This document shows, piece after piece, positions 13,371 to 21,447 of a DNA stretch of 26,459 nucleotides. A model generated the notes under the pieces. It was not told the DNA's origin. It worked only from the letters and a program-made list of their open reading frames with translations, and made no database searches. The first letter of the stretch is position 1. Each line of letters opens with the position of its first letter. Both the position numbers and the translations under genes were made by a program. The stretch comes from CAYLLT01 sp964591605 (GTDB lineage: Bacteria; Planctomycetota; Phycisphaerae; UBA1845; PWPN01). The DNA is taken from assembly GCA_964591605.1 (NCBI GenBank), contig CAZQEN010000065.1:1-26459 (forward strand), read 5' to 3'.

Positions 13371-14647
13371 TGCCCGTCCTCCCGCAGTTTCGAGGAGCGA
13401 TCCGCCATGGCATTCAGCAGAGCGTTGTTCGACGGCCTCCCGCCCCCGGCGGCGTCGCTGACCTCCGCCGTTTTCTGCGCGGTCACGACGGCCGCGAACT
13501 CCTCCTTGGACATTTCGTTGCGCAGCCGCACCGTGTCGCCGAATCCGCCCGCCGAGAGGGCTTTGGCCGACCCCCGGATGGTCAGCCCGCCGCGGCGCAC
13601 CAGCACCGTGACCAGATCGTTCGCCAGGATCAGCGGCATCGGTTCGATGTCGCGGCCGGATAGAACGGCATGGTTCTCGATGAACCGCTTGGCACGCTGC
13701 CCGATCAGGGCCGCCATCTCCGTCAGGCCGATGTCCTCCAGGCGGTCGAACACCCGCTCTTCCACGACCAGATGGTTCGGCTTGAGGATCTCGCCGCGGT
13801 TGATCGGCCGGGCGGCAACGACAACTGCCTTCTTCAGAGACGCCTCGGCAATCACCGGCACGCTCTGGCGCAACTGGCCCTCCTCCAGGATGGCCACATC
13901 CAGCGGAATCATGCCGAGCTGCCGGTCGGCCCGGTCGGTGATGCGGAATTCGTAGGTGGGTCTGGCCAGTGCCAGAATGCGGACGGCCCCCGGACTGAAG
14001 CGGATCACCGGTGCACCGCCCAGATTGGCCAGCTTCCGCGAGATATGGTCCCGCAAAGCGGCCTCGAGCGAATGGGGATCACAGGCGGCCGCCCGGGAGG
14101 CCTCCGTGCCTTCCGCGGGCCGCGTGGTCGGTTGTTCCTGATCGCCGCTGATCGCCGGTGCCGGCGGTGCCGCCCGCCGCCCGCCGGAACGCCGGGCGCC
14201 GGGCGCAGCCGCACGATCCTCCTGGGCCTCCTGCTCCGGCGGCCGCGGCAGAGTCCGTCCCACCCGCTGGATCGTGCACCGGCTCGCCCCGCGGAACACC
14301 CAGTTGGACAGGTTGATTCCGCGGCGGCCGAGCATCGACTGCACTTGAGAGAGCTCGAGGTGGCCGCTCTTGCCGACATGCGGCGCCGCCCCCAGCTCCA
14401 TCTGAGCCGCGAGCTGCGCCGATTCGCCGCGAACCTCCGCCACGTCCGACAGCATGACGGATTCGCCGCTCACCACCGCCGAGGGGTACAGCCGTACCAC
14501 CGTCTCGGCGGCCTGTTGTGCTGGGGCGGAGGCGCAGGCCCAGGCGCAGACGGCAACGGCGCCCCATCGGCGGCTCGGCCGCCAGGCGCCATCACATCGG
14601 GCAATCCCACCCGCTGCGCTCCGGTTTATCCTGCTTGCATCCTGCAT
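13367..14647 (-). CDS. flgA: FlgA, P-ring assembly chaperone
   Basis: FlgA of 426 residues, much longer than the usual 220-240. A signal region (SRRWGAVAVCAWACASAPAQ, about residues 29-48) leads to an N-terminal domain (VVRLYPSAVVSGESVMLSDV, then QVQSMLGRRGINLSNWVFRG). A low-complexity Pro/Ala/Arg/Glu linker of about 65 residues (EQEAQEDRAAAPGARRSGGR region) follows. The C-terminal part holds the SAF-type domain (VVVAARPINRGEILKPNHLV, RFIENHAVLSGRDIEPMPLI) and the FlgA end (NDLVTVLVRRGGLTIRGSAK, VRLRNEMSKEEFAAVVTA). ATG 14647 is chosen because GGAGG lies 8 nt upstream; an in-frame ATG at 14674 has only a distant GGAG. It acts in the periplasm on FlgI, encoded two genes downstream. Confidence 0.93.
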   Translation of the reverse strand: MQDASRINRSAAGGIARCDGAWRPSRRWGAVAVCAWACASAPAQQAAETVVRLYPSAVVSGESVMLSDVAEVRGESAQLAAQMELGAAPHVGKSGHLELSQVQSMLGRRGINLSNWVFRGASRCTIQRVGRTLPRPPEQEAQEDRAAAPGARRSGGRRAAPPAPAISGDQEQPTTRPAEGTEASRAAACDPHSLEAALRDHISRKLANLGGAPVIRFSPGAVRILALARPTYEFRITDRADRQLGMIPLDVAILEEGQLRQSVPVIAEASLKKAVVVAARPINRGEILKPNHLVVEERVFDRLEDIGLTEMAALIGQRAKRFIENHAVLSGRDIEPMPLILANDLVTVLVRRGGLTIRGSAKALSAGGFGDTVRLRNEMSKEEFAAVVTAQKTAEVSDAAGGGRPSNNALLNAMADRSSKLREDGQ

Positions 14648-14746
14648 TTCGACGACCTCCGCGTCGCAATCCATTGTCGGCGGGCATCACTCCACGCCCG
14701 CTCCCGCTCTACCTCCCAGGAAGTAATCCATGGCGGACAAAGCCCC

Positions 14747-14834
14747 GTAGGGTGGGCTCTGCCCACCTCCTTCATCAGGTCTGCCCACATTCGTCAGATC
14801 ATTCGTGACCCATGGTGGGCAAAGCCCACCCTAC
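14747..14834. repeat. Palindromic GTAGGGTGGGC element between flgG and flgA
   Basis: An 88-bp element with 21-bp inverted ends (14747-14767 and 14814-14834) that match in 20 of 21 positions, starting GTAGGGTGGGCT and ending AGCCCACCCTAC. The 46-bp centre is unlike that of the copies at 6328-6623, so the ends are the conserved part. The element finishes one base before the flgG stop codon on the minus strand. It can fold into a long hairpin in the mRNA between flgG and flgA. Confidence 0.88.
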
Positions 14835-15647
14835 CTATCTCCTCAGGTTCGTCACCACCCGCAGCGTCTCGTCGGCGCTCTGGATCGACTGCGAGTTCAG
14901 CTCGAAGCCCCGCTGTGTGAAAATCAGGTCTACCAGCTCCCGCACCGGGTCCACGTTGCTATTCTCCAGCGTCGCCCGCAGGATCCCGCCCAGGCCGTCC
15001 TGCAGCGGTTGCCCGGTGATCGGCTGCCCGGATGCGTCCGTGTCGATATACAGGTTCTTGCCGATCGACAGCAGCCCTTCGTTGTTGACGAACCGGGCGA
15101 GCTCGAGCTGGCCGACCTGCTGGAGCTGGTTGCTCCCCTGCTGGCGGACGGCCACCTGGCCGTCGCGCCCGATCACGATGCTGTCTTCGTTCACGTCCTC
15201 CGGAACCGTGATGGGCGGCTCCAGCAGCGCTCCCTCGCTGTTGGCCAGCACGAGCTGGCCATTCGCGTTCCGCACGATGTTCCCCGCCCGTGTGAACGCC
15301 GTGACTTCCTGGCCGTTGTAGAACGTTCTCACCTGGAAGAACCCTTCACCATCAATGGCCAGATCCAGAGGCCGGTCGGTGATCTCCATGTTGCCGACGC
15401 TGAAGTTGAGTTGCGTGCCCGACACCTGCGTCCCGAGCCCGACCACGATGCCGTGCGGGTTGGGCTCGTCATTCGAGTTCCGTACGCCCGGCTCGCGCTT
15501 GACCTGGTACATCAGGTCCTCAAAGTTCACCCGCGAACGCTTGAAGCCGACCGTGCTCACGTTGGCCAGGTTGTTGGCCACCACGTTGAGCTTGGTGTCC
15601 AGGGCCTTCATGCCCGTGGCGGCGGCGTACATCGCGTTCAAGGCCAT
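14835..15647 (-). CDS. flgG: FlgG, distal rod protein
   Basis: Distal rod subunit of 270 residues, near the usual 260. The N-terminal rod signature is ALNAMYAAATGMKALDTKLN and VVANNLANVSTVGFKRSRVN; LDLAIDGEGFFQVR and FTRAGNIVRNANGQLVLANS are the central FlgE/F/G blocks; the C-terminus LENSNVDPVRELVDLIFTQR, GFELNSQSIQSADETLRVVT, NLRR is classic FlgG. The ATG at 15647 matches the family start; the in-frame extension upstream (to 15695) is only translated repeat. The short ribosome-binding site GGGAA lies directly at the foot of a hairpin made by the heptamer repeats. The TAG stop touches the palindromic element downstream. Confidence 0.97.
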   Translation of the reverse strand: MALNAMYAAATGMKALDTKLNVVANNLANVSTVGFKRSRVNFEDLMYQVKREPGVRNSNDEPNPHGIVVGLGTQVSGTQLNFSVGNMEITDRPLDLAIDGEGFFQVRTFYNGQEVTAFTRAGNIVRNANGQLVLANSEGALLEPPITVPEDVNEDSIVIGRDGQVAVRQQGSNQLQQVGQLELARFVNNEGLLSIGKNLYIDTDASGQPITGQPLQDGLGGILRATLENSNVDPVRELVDLIFTQRGFELNSQSIQSADETLRVVTNLRR

Positions 15648-15720
15648 ACGTCGTTCCCGATTGCCGATTTCCGATTTCCGATTTCCATGGGGCAATCGGA
15701 AATGGGAAATCGGAAATGAC
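15648..15720. repeat. Heptamer repeats arranged as a 24-bp hairpin between flgF and flgG
   Basis: The spacer is built of 7-bp units that switch orientation halfway. On the plus strand 15660-15683 (ATTGCCGATTTCCGATTTCC plus four bases) pairs with 15694-15717, 22 of 24 positions matching, around a 10-nt loop at 15684-15693. In the mRNA the hairpin ends 12 nt before the flgG ATG. The unit (CGATTTC) differs from the GAAAGTC of the other three junctions by few bases. Confidence 0.9.
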
Positions 15721-16479
15721 TTACCTCAGTCGTGCGATATCATTCACCGCCCTGCTCAGCGTCGAATCCGCCAGGCCGGCCAGCGTCGCATTCATCTGGT
15801 ACGCCCGCGACACTTCGATCATGGACACCATGGCCTGCGTCGGATCGACCGCCGATCCCTCGATGGCTCCGGTTTGCAGGTGCGGCTCGACGGGCTTCGC
15901 CCGGTCGAAGGCCTCCAGCAGGTTTCCGCCGACCTTCCGCAGGCTGTCGTTGTCGGCAAACCGCACCACGCCGACCTGCCCGAAGGTCTGCCGGCCCGCA
16001 CGGACCTGCCCGTTCGCGTCGATCCTCACCCGCCCGGCCGCCTGACTCGGGACCGTGATGAACCCGCCGCCGTCATTCAGCACCGGCAGCCCGCCGCTGG
16101 CCGTCACCAGCCGCCCGCTCTCATCGAGCGAAAACCGCCCGTCGCGGGTGTAGCGCGTCGTCTGGCCGTCAAGAACTGCGAAGAACCCGTCACCAGAGAG
16201 AGCCACATCGAGCGGATTGCCGGTGGTCTCGACAGGACCCGCCGCAAAGGAGGTGTACGTCGGCGACACGAAAGATCCGCCGGTGAACCCCCGCAGGTTC
16301 CCGGCGCTGAGCGACGCATCCCCCGTACCCTCCTGCGACGCCAGCGGCCGCTCGCGGACCACGGTGATGTCGGGCTTGAATCCCGGCGTGGCGATATTCG
16401 CCAGGTTGTTGGCCAGTACGTCCTGACGGTACTGGTTCACCTGCATGCCCGCCGCAGATTGATAGATCCCGTACACCAT
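15721..16479 (-). CDS. flgF: FlgF, proximal rod protein
   Basis: Rod protein of 252 residues, typical for FlgF. The N-terminus VYGIYQSAAGMQVNQYRQDV, LANNLANIATPGFKPD is the rod-family signature; ETTGNPLDVALSGDGFFAVL and TRYTRDGRFSLDESGRLVTA are the central blocks; the C-terminus GAIEGSAVDPTQAMVSMIEV, SRAYQMNATLAGLADSTLSR, AVNDIARLR is the D0 helix. It is shorter than FlgG and lies before it, the usual FlgF-FlgG order, which is why FlgF is preferred. ATG 16479 is preceded by AGGA at about 9 nt. It lies 26 bp downstream of a small unknown gene and 73 bp before flgG. Confidence 0.95.
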   Translation of the reverse strand: MVYGIYQSAAGMQVNQYRQDVLANNLANIATPGFKPDITVVRERPLASQEGTGDASLSAGNLRGFTGGSFVSPTYTSFAAGPVETTGNPLDVALSGDGFFAVLDGQTTRYTRDGRFSLDESGRLVTASGGLPVLNDGGGFITVPSQAAGRVRIDANGQVRAGRQTFGQVGVVRFADNDSLRKVGGNLLEAFDRAKPVEPHLQTGAIEGSAVDPTQAMVSMIEVSRAYQMNATLAGLADSTLSRAVNDIARLR

Positions 16480-16505
16480 CGCTCGTGATCCTGCGATCCG
16501 GCCTC

Positions 16506-16694
16506 CTAGGCCGCCGTCCCCGTCTCTCGCTCCTGTCCACCCTCGCGTTCCCAGTCATCCGTCTTCACCAGCCGCAGAAACGGCACCCCGGGGCCGCGCT
16601 CGACCCCTTGTTCTTCCTCTCGCTGCACTCGAACCGCGTGCCGGGTCAGCTCGAGGATCCGCGAACCCAGCATCGCCCAGTCCAGGACTTCCAT
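16506..16694 (-). CDS. Small protein at the head of the flagellar block, unknown
   Basis: A 62-residue protein beginning EVLDWAMLGSRILELTRHAV, with an amphipathic N-terminal helix, a glutamate-rich middle (REEEQGVERG) and a charged C-terminus. I do not recognise the family. Support comes from context: the ATG at 16694 has a strong GGGAGG site about 6 nt upstream, it is on the same strand as flgF and ends only 26 bp before it. It could be a small flagellar regulator or chaperone. The in-frame sequence upstream, to 16808, has no such start signal and is likely leader. Confidence 0.55.
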   Translation of the reverse strand: MEVLDWAMLGSRILELTRHAVRVQREEEQGVERGPGVPFLRLVKTDDWEREGGQERETGTAA

Positions 16695-17081
16695 GTGGTC
16701 CTCCCTGACCAACCGCTTCTGCCCCACCGTTCCGATGGGGTAGCTCCAGGCTCCAGACCATGGAGGTACTCTCGCGCCGGCTCCCATCGGGCAACCGCCG
16801 TGCCACACCGCGCTTCAGAATCGCCCCCAGCTCAGGAATGAACGGGGCGGACCATATGCAAGTGATTGATTTACAAAGCTTTACGAAGCAGTGTCGGGGG
16901 TCTGGATTTGCGCCCGGGCCTTTCGTCGCGTCAGGTGCCCCCCACGCGCAGGTCTTGCCGGCTCAAGGCAGGAGTTGCCGCCGGCCCGGCCGGTCAGCCG
17001 GCATGGCAGCGCGGGCGGTATTCCGGCGGAGCGGGGCATGGGCCGCCCCCACCGCAGGCGCGGATGGGACGGTGCATCAGG
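16695..17081. other. 387-bp region upstream of the flagellar block
   Basis: No gene seen. It separates the flagellar block from the thioredoxin gene on the same strand and should hold the flagellar promoter. A locally AT-rich stretch at about 16855-16890 (around TTTACAAAGCTTTACG on the plus strand) stands out in the GC-rich surroundings and is the best place to look, but no -35/-10, sigma-28 or sigma-54 pattern fits well. No T-run terminator follows the thioredoxin gene. Confidence 0.4.
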
Positions 17082-18224
17082 TCAATGATGCCTTCCGAGT
17101 TCGTTGACGATGGCGCGCCGGAGTTCAAGGTCGTCGATGGCCCCCTTGTGCCGGTAAACCACCTGGCCGCCGGGCCGAATCAGGAGCGTGTAGGGCATGC
17201 CCGCATCCCAGTCCTTGTCGATCGCATCGATGATGTCGTTCTTGTTCCCGCCCTTGTAGATGACGTTGCGATTGGACGCCTGCTGCTTCTTCAGAAACGC
17301 CAGGGCCTTCTCCCGGTCGTCGCTCCAGTCGGCGCTGATGGTAACGAGTTCAAAGCTCCGGTGGCCGTACATGCGATCGATGGTGACCAGCTCCGGGAAC
17401 TCGGCCAGGCACGGGACGCAGGAGAGCATCCAGACGTTCACCAGGCGCAGCTTGTCGGTCTTGTTCTCGATGATCGCCTGGATCGCCTGCTTGTCGACGG
17501 GCTCCAGGATCACCGGCTGGGCCGCCAGCTTCTTCATGGTCGCCTCGACGATCGCTCGTTTGTCGGACCATTTGGTCGAGCATCCGAACGCCCGCGTGCG
17601 GGCGACGGGCACTTCACGCCCGGCCAGCAGGGCATCGAGTGCGTTGCGCGTATCATGGCTGCGGACCCGCTCCTCGCGGTCCGCGTCGTCGATCCGCCCG
17701 AGGTAGCGGAGCCGGCGCGACTCGTCGAAGATGTAGACGGTGGGCGTCGCTGGCGGACCGTACGCGGTGGAGACCTCCTGCTGCTCGCCGTCGTACAGGT
17801 AGGGAAACTTGAAACCCTGCTGTTCCGCGCGGAGCTTCATCTCCTCCAACGAATCGCTCAGATCGGTGTATCCGAGTTCGTCGAGCCGAAGCGCCTTGGG
17901 ATCATTGGGCGAGATGGCGACGATCGCCACGCCCCGCGGCGTGTAATCGTCATACAGCTTCTTGAGACGCCCCTCGTAGGCCTGGGCGGTCGGGCAGTGG
18001 TTGCACGTGAAGACGATCACGAGGATCTTCGCCTTCGCGAAGTCCGCGAGGCGGTACCGCTCGCCGTCGACGCCCGGCAGATCGAAGTCGGGGGCCGGGC
18101 TGCCGATTGCGAGGGGTTTGACGGTATTCTCTTTGGATGGAGCCGGCCGGCTGGCGGGTTGCGACTGGGCCAGCACACACGCGGCGACGGACAGGATGAC
18201 AACGACGATGATCGGGTGACGCAT
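17082..18224 (-). CDS. Exported protein with two thioredoxin-fold domains
   Basis: A 380-residue thiol-redox protein. An export signal (HPIIVVVILSVAACVLAQ) comes first; VAAC at 13-16 could be a lipobox, or cleavage may follow VLA. Domain 1 (about 37-200) is AhpC/TSA-redoxin-like, with GSPAPDFDLPGVDGERYRLA, the CNHCP motif at 74-78 and GPPATPTVYIFDESRRLRYL. A linker contains FGCSTKWSDKR. Domain 2 (about 235-380) is TlpA-like, with LRLVNVWMLSCVPCLAEFPE (CVPC at 269-272) and MPYTLLIRPGGQVVYRHKGA including the cis-Pro. ATG 18224 has AGGAG at 6 nt. It probably acts as a periplasmic thiol reductase; the substrate is unknown. It is divergent from the lipoprotein at 18362. Confidence 0.88.
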   Translation of the reverse strand: MRHPIIVVVILSVAACVLAQSQPASRPAPSKENTVKPLAIGSPAPDFDLPGVDGERYRLADFAKAKILVIVFTCNHCPTAQAYEGRLKKLYDDYTPRGVAIVAISPNDPKALRLDELGYTDLSDSLEEMKLRAEQQGFKFPYLYDGEQQEVSTAYGPPATPTVYIFDESRRLRYLGRIDDADREERVRSHDTRNALDALLAGREVPVARTRAFGCSTKWSDKRAIVEATMKKLAAQPVILEPVDKQAIQAIIENKTDKLRLVNVWMLSCVPCLAEFPELVTIDRMYGHRSFELVTISADWSDDREKALAFLKKQQASNRNVIYKGGNKNDIIDAIDKDWDAGMPYTLLIRPGGQVVYRHKGAIDDLELRRAIVNELGRHH

Positions 18225-18259
18225 GACGCGCTCCTGGAGTGGCTCGGCGCACCGCCGGC

Positions 18260-18282
18260 CCCACCCGCACGCGGCGGGTGGG
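18260..18282. repeat. Short perfect hairpin in the divergent intergenic region
   Basis: CCCACCCGC (18260-18268) and GCGGGTGGG (18274-18282) form a perfect 9-bp stem with a 5-nt loop between the divergent thioredoxin and lipoprotein genes. No T-run is next to it. It may be an operator or a leader structure. Confidence 0.4.
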
Positions 18283-18361
18283 CGGCGCTGCAATCTGGTG
18301 TAAAGTGTACGGTCCGGGACCGATCCGTCCAGAAGAGTCGTCCCGGCTCGGAGACATTCAC

Positions 18362-19603
18362 GTGCGCTGGACCCATCGCCTCATCGTCGTGCCACTTGCT
18401 GCCTCGCTGGTGCTGGTTCCGGGCTGCCCTGGCAACGGCACCACCACCAACCCCTCGCCGATCGATCCGGACGAGGAGGAGACGATCACCTGGACCGCCT
18501 CGGCCACCCAGGTGGACTCGGGCACGGAGCTCGAGCTCGCCACCAACGGCACCCGCGTGGCTCAGCGTGACCCGCTCGGGTCGCTGCATGTGGTGTTCAC
18601 GGACGCGACCATTGTCCGGCACGGCGTGCTCGCGGCCAACGCGAGCGCGTGGCGGGTACGGCCGTTGACCAAGCTCAGCGGAGACAGCCAGGTCAGCGGG
18701 GCCACTCTGGGTATTATCAGCAACCAGTTGATGCTCGCGGCATGGATGGAACAGCGGGGCAGCCAGCGCAGCATCGCCGTCACCCGCTCGCTCAACCGCG
18801 GCGAGCTCTGGGAACCGCCGCTTCAGATCGCGCAGGGCAACTTCGACGACGCGATGTCCCTGCTCGTCTTCACGCGGACTGGCGGTAACCCCGGCGCGGT
18901 GCTGGCCTGGCATGACGCGGGCCTCAACCGCATCGTCAGCTCGGCCTGGCGCGGAACCCTGTGGGCGGCCAGCGACTGGACCTTCCCCGTCGCCCTCTCG
19001 ACCGCCCTCTTCGGCGCGACGGGCAACGTCAGCGTGGGCGGTTCGGGCCAGACGGTGGTGGCCGCGTGGCAGGACAACCGCTTCAACGCCGAATTCGACA
19101 TCTTCGTGGCCCAGTCGAGCGACGGCGGGCTGAACTGGTCAACCGATGCCCTGCTGCCCGTACCTGCGGGAACCTCTGCACAGGGTCAGAGCCCGAGCGT
19201 GGCCCATCGCCCGTCCGACCGCGTCTACATCACCTTTGAAAACCAGGGAAACGTCTATCTGGTGACCTCGGCGGGTGCCACCCTGGCGCTGAGCACGCCG
19301 CGCCTGCTCGGGCCCGGCTCGCGCCCGCACGCGGCGGTCAACGATGGGCAGGTCGCAGCGACAGCATGGCAGCATTTCACCGGCAATGCGGCCGACGACT
19401 CGCTCAAGACGCTGGGGCTGACCGTATCCCTCGACGACTTCGCCTCGCTCACCGGGCCCCACGCGATGCCGGGCTCAGCCTCGGTCACCGACGTCGTGCA
19501 GCCCACCGTCACACTCTCCGGCTCGGCCATCGACGCGCTGTGGGTGGACGTCAGCGTTGCCGGCTCGCGGGTGCTGCGGCACCGCTCGGGCGAGTTGCCC
19601 TGA
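18362..19603 (+). CDS. Lipoprotein with BNR/sialidase-like repeats
   Basis: A 413-residue exported protein. RWTHRLIVVPLAASLVLVPG ending in Cys22 gives a lipobox (VPGC), followed by a Thr/Asn/Pro spacer. Two Asp-box-like motifs are visible: SSDGGLNW at about residue 255 and the weaker SLNRGELW earlier; SVGGSGQTVVAAWQDNRFNA and similar lines repeat a beta-strand pattern, suggesting a six-bladed propeller of the sialidase/BNR type. There is no clear catalytic Arg triad, so enzymatic activity is not claimed. The GTG at 18362 is chosen because GGAG lies 8-9 nt upstream and the signal sequence follows at once; no ATG fits. It is convergent with the CoA-disulfide reductase gene at its end. Confidence 0.78.
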   Translation: MRWTHRLIVVPLAASLVLVPGCPGNGTTTNPSPIDPDEEETITWTASATQVDSGTELELATNGTRVAQRDPLGSLHVVFTDATIVRHGVLAANASAWRVRPLTKLSGDSQVSGATLGIISNQLMLAAWMEQRGSQRSIAVTRSLNRGELWEPPLQIAQGNFDDAMSLLVFTRTGGNPGAVLAWHDAGLNRIVSSAWRGTLWAASDWTFPVALSTALFGATGNVSVGGSGQTVVAAWQDNRFNAEFDIFVAQSSDGGLNWSTDALLPVPAGTSAQGQSPSVAHRPSDRVYITFENQGNVYLVTSAGATLALSTPRLLGPGSRPHAAVNDGQVAATAWQHFTGNAADDSLKTLGLTVSLDDFASLTGPHAMPGSASVTDVVQPTVTLSGSAIDALWVDVSVAGSRVLRHRSGELP

Positions 19604-19670
19604 CCATGCGCGTCGAACCTTGCCCGGCTACACCGGCTGTGGCCTCCACCACCACGCGATGACAACCGCC

Positions 19671-21443
19671 CTACCCCCGCGCAGACCAGTTGCCGCGATG
19701 GAGCCGATAGCCGCCGGCGAGATTGTACACCTCCGCGAAGCCGCTCTGCATGAGGATCCGCGCGGCAATATAGCCTCTTTGTCCCACTTGGCAGAATATC
19801 ACGACGGGCCACCGCGGATCGAGCTCCGACAGCCGCGACCGCAGCTCGGGAAGCGGAAGGTTCCGCGCCCCCGGCAGCGTCCCGGCCGTGTACTCTTCGG
19901 GCATCCGCACGTCCACGAGCTGTGCCTCAGGCGGCAGGGATGAGCCGGGGGAGATCGATCGGATCTTGCCCTCCGCCTGGTTCATCGCCACAAACGCCGC
20001 AATGTGCAGCGGGTCCTTGGCCGAGCCGAACTGCGGCGCGTAGGCCAGGTCCAGGCCGGCCAGATCATCGAGCGTGCCGCCGAAATGAAGGACCGTCGCC
20101 ACCGTGTCGATGCGTTTGTCAACGCCGGCGCCGCCGACGCCCTGGGCTCCCAGAACTCGCCGGCTCTGCGCGTCGTACACCAGCTTGAGGATCATGGTCT
20201 CCGCGCCGGGATAGTAGCCCGCGTGGTGGCTCCGGATGGCATAAGCGACCTCCGGCTGCAGGCCGGCCTGCCGCGCCGCCTTCTCACTCAGACCGGTCAT
20301 GGCCGCGACCGCTCCGAAGACGCCCACGATCGCCGTGCCGGTAACCGGGGTGGCCGGCAGCGCCTGCCCGCTCGCCGCGTGCTCACCGGCCAGCCGACCG
20401 TTGCGATTCGCCGAGCCCGCGAGAGGGATGCGCGTCAACTGCCCGCTTACCCGGTGCATCACCTCGGCCGCGTCTCCCACCGCGTAAATGTCGGGATCTG
20501 ATGTTTGAAGATGCCGGTTGACCGCGATCGCCCCGCTCTTGCCGATTGTGAGACCCGCTTCGGCGGCCAGCCGGACATTCGGCCGGACCCCGATGGAGAT
20601 CAGAACGAGGTCGGCGGGGATGGTCGTGCCGTCGGACAGGCGGACGGCCGTGATGCGGCCCCGTCGCTCCGAATCCGCCGCGGATGGCGCGGCATCTGGA
20701 TACTTCTGACCGATAAACCCTCCGCGAGATGGTGCACTGGACGAGCCGGCTTCTCCTCCTGCCGGCGCTTCAGCCTCAACCACGAGGTTCTCGACCCCCG
20801 CGCCGGTGAGAACCGTGACGCCGCGCGCTTTGAGCACTCCCTCAATCTCGCGGGCGATTTCCGGGTCCAGGGGCGGAAGTACCTGGGGGGCCAGCTCGAT
20901 GACCGTCACCTCCAGACCTCGGCTAACGAGCGCCTCGACCATCTCGAGGCCGATGAAGCCCGCCCCGATCACCACGGCCCGGCAGGATGAGCCCGCATCG
21001 ATGAAAGCCTTGATGCGGTCCATGTCCGACAGGTCGCGCAATGTGAAGGCGTTAACCGCATCGACGCCGTTCCACGGCGGCACGATGGGGGCAGCCCCCG
21101 GAGCCAGGATGAGCTTGTCGTAATGCTCCCACGTTCGCTCGCCAGCCTGGCGGTTCAGCACTTCGATGCGATGCCCGGGCCGGTCGATGCGCGTGACTTC
21201 GTGGCGCGTCCGCACCTCAATGTTGAACTTGGCGTGGAACTCGCGGGCATTGCTGACCAGCAGCGCACCGCGCTCGCGGATCTGCCCGCCGACGTGATAC
21301 GGCAGCCCGCAATTGGCGAACGAAACATGCTCGCCCTTCTCGAACATGATGATACCGGCTCGTTCGTTGATGCGGCGGGCACGGGTCGCGGCACTGGCGC
21401 CGCCGGCCACGCCGCCGACGATCAGAATCCTCGGTGCATTCAC
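19671..21443 (-). CDS. CoA-disulfide/persulfide reductase fused to rhodanese
   Basis: A 590-residue flavoprotein. The N-terminal domain has RILIVGGVAGGASAATRARR for FAD and SFANCGLPYH with Cys45, the redox cysteine of CoA-disulfide reductases and NADH polysulfide reductases. CRAVVIGAGFIGLEMVEAL (154-172) binds NAD(P)H; DIYAVGDAAEV is the second FAD motif. The dimerisation domain (SHHAGYYPGAETMILKLVYD) follows. The C-terminal rhodanese domain (about 500-590) has LVDVRMPEEYTAGTLPGARN and VIFCQVGQRGYIAA with Cys551. An unusual insert lies at 223-262. The family reduces CoA disulfide, CoA persulfide or polysulfide with NADH. The GTG at 21443 is 4 nt after the upstream stop; a GTG at 21470 is the alternative, and neither has a strong ribosome-binding site. 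Confidence 0.92.
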   Translation of the reverse strand: MNAPRILIVGGVAGGASAATRARRINERAGIIMFEKGEHVSFANCGLPYHVGGQIRERGALLVSNAREFHAKFNIEVRTRHEVTRIDRPGHRIEVLNRQAGERTWEHYDKLILAPGAAPIVPPWNGVDAVNAFTLRDLSDMDRIKAFIDAGSSCRAVVIGAGFIGLEMVEALVSRGLEVTVIELAPQVLPPLDPEIAREIEGVLKARGVTVLTGAGVENLVVEAEAPAGGEAGSSSAPSRGGFIGQKYPDAAPSAADSERRGRITAVRLSDGTTIPADLVLISIGVRPNVRLAAEAGLTIGKSGAIAVNRHLQTSDPDIYAVGDAAEVMHRVSGQLTRIPLAGSANRNGRLAGEHAASGQALPATPVTGTAIVGVFGAVAAMTGLSEKAARQAGLQPEVAYAIRSHHAGYYPGAETMILKLVYDAQSRRVLGAQGVGGAGVDKRIDTVATVLHFGGTLDDLAGLDLAYAPQFGSAKDPLHIAAFVAMNQAEGKIRSISPGSSLPPEAQLVDVRMPEEYTAGTLPGARNLPLPELRSRLSELDPRWPVVIFCQVGQRGYIAARILMQSGFAEVYNLAGGYRLHRGNWSARG

Positions 21444-21447
21444 GGTG

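Noticed and set aside
16866..18668. 600-codon open frame on the plus strand
   Set aside because: It is antisense to the thioredoxin gene and has no family motif; GC-rich third positions in the real gene keep the opposite frame open. The same applies to long plus-strand frames opposite flagellin B, flgA, the protease and the sulfatase.
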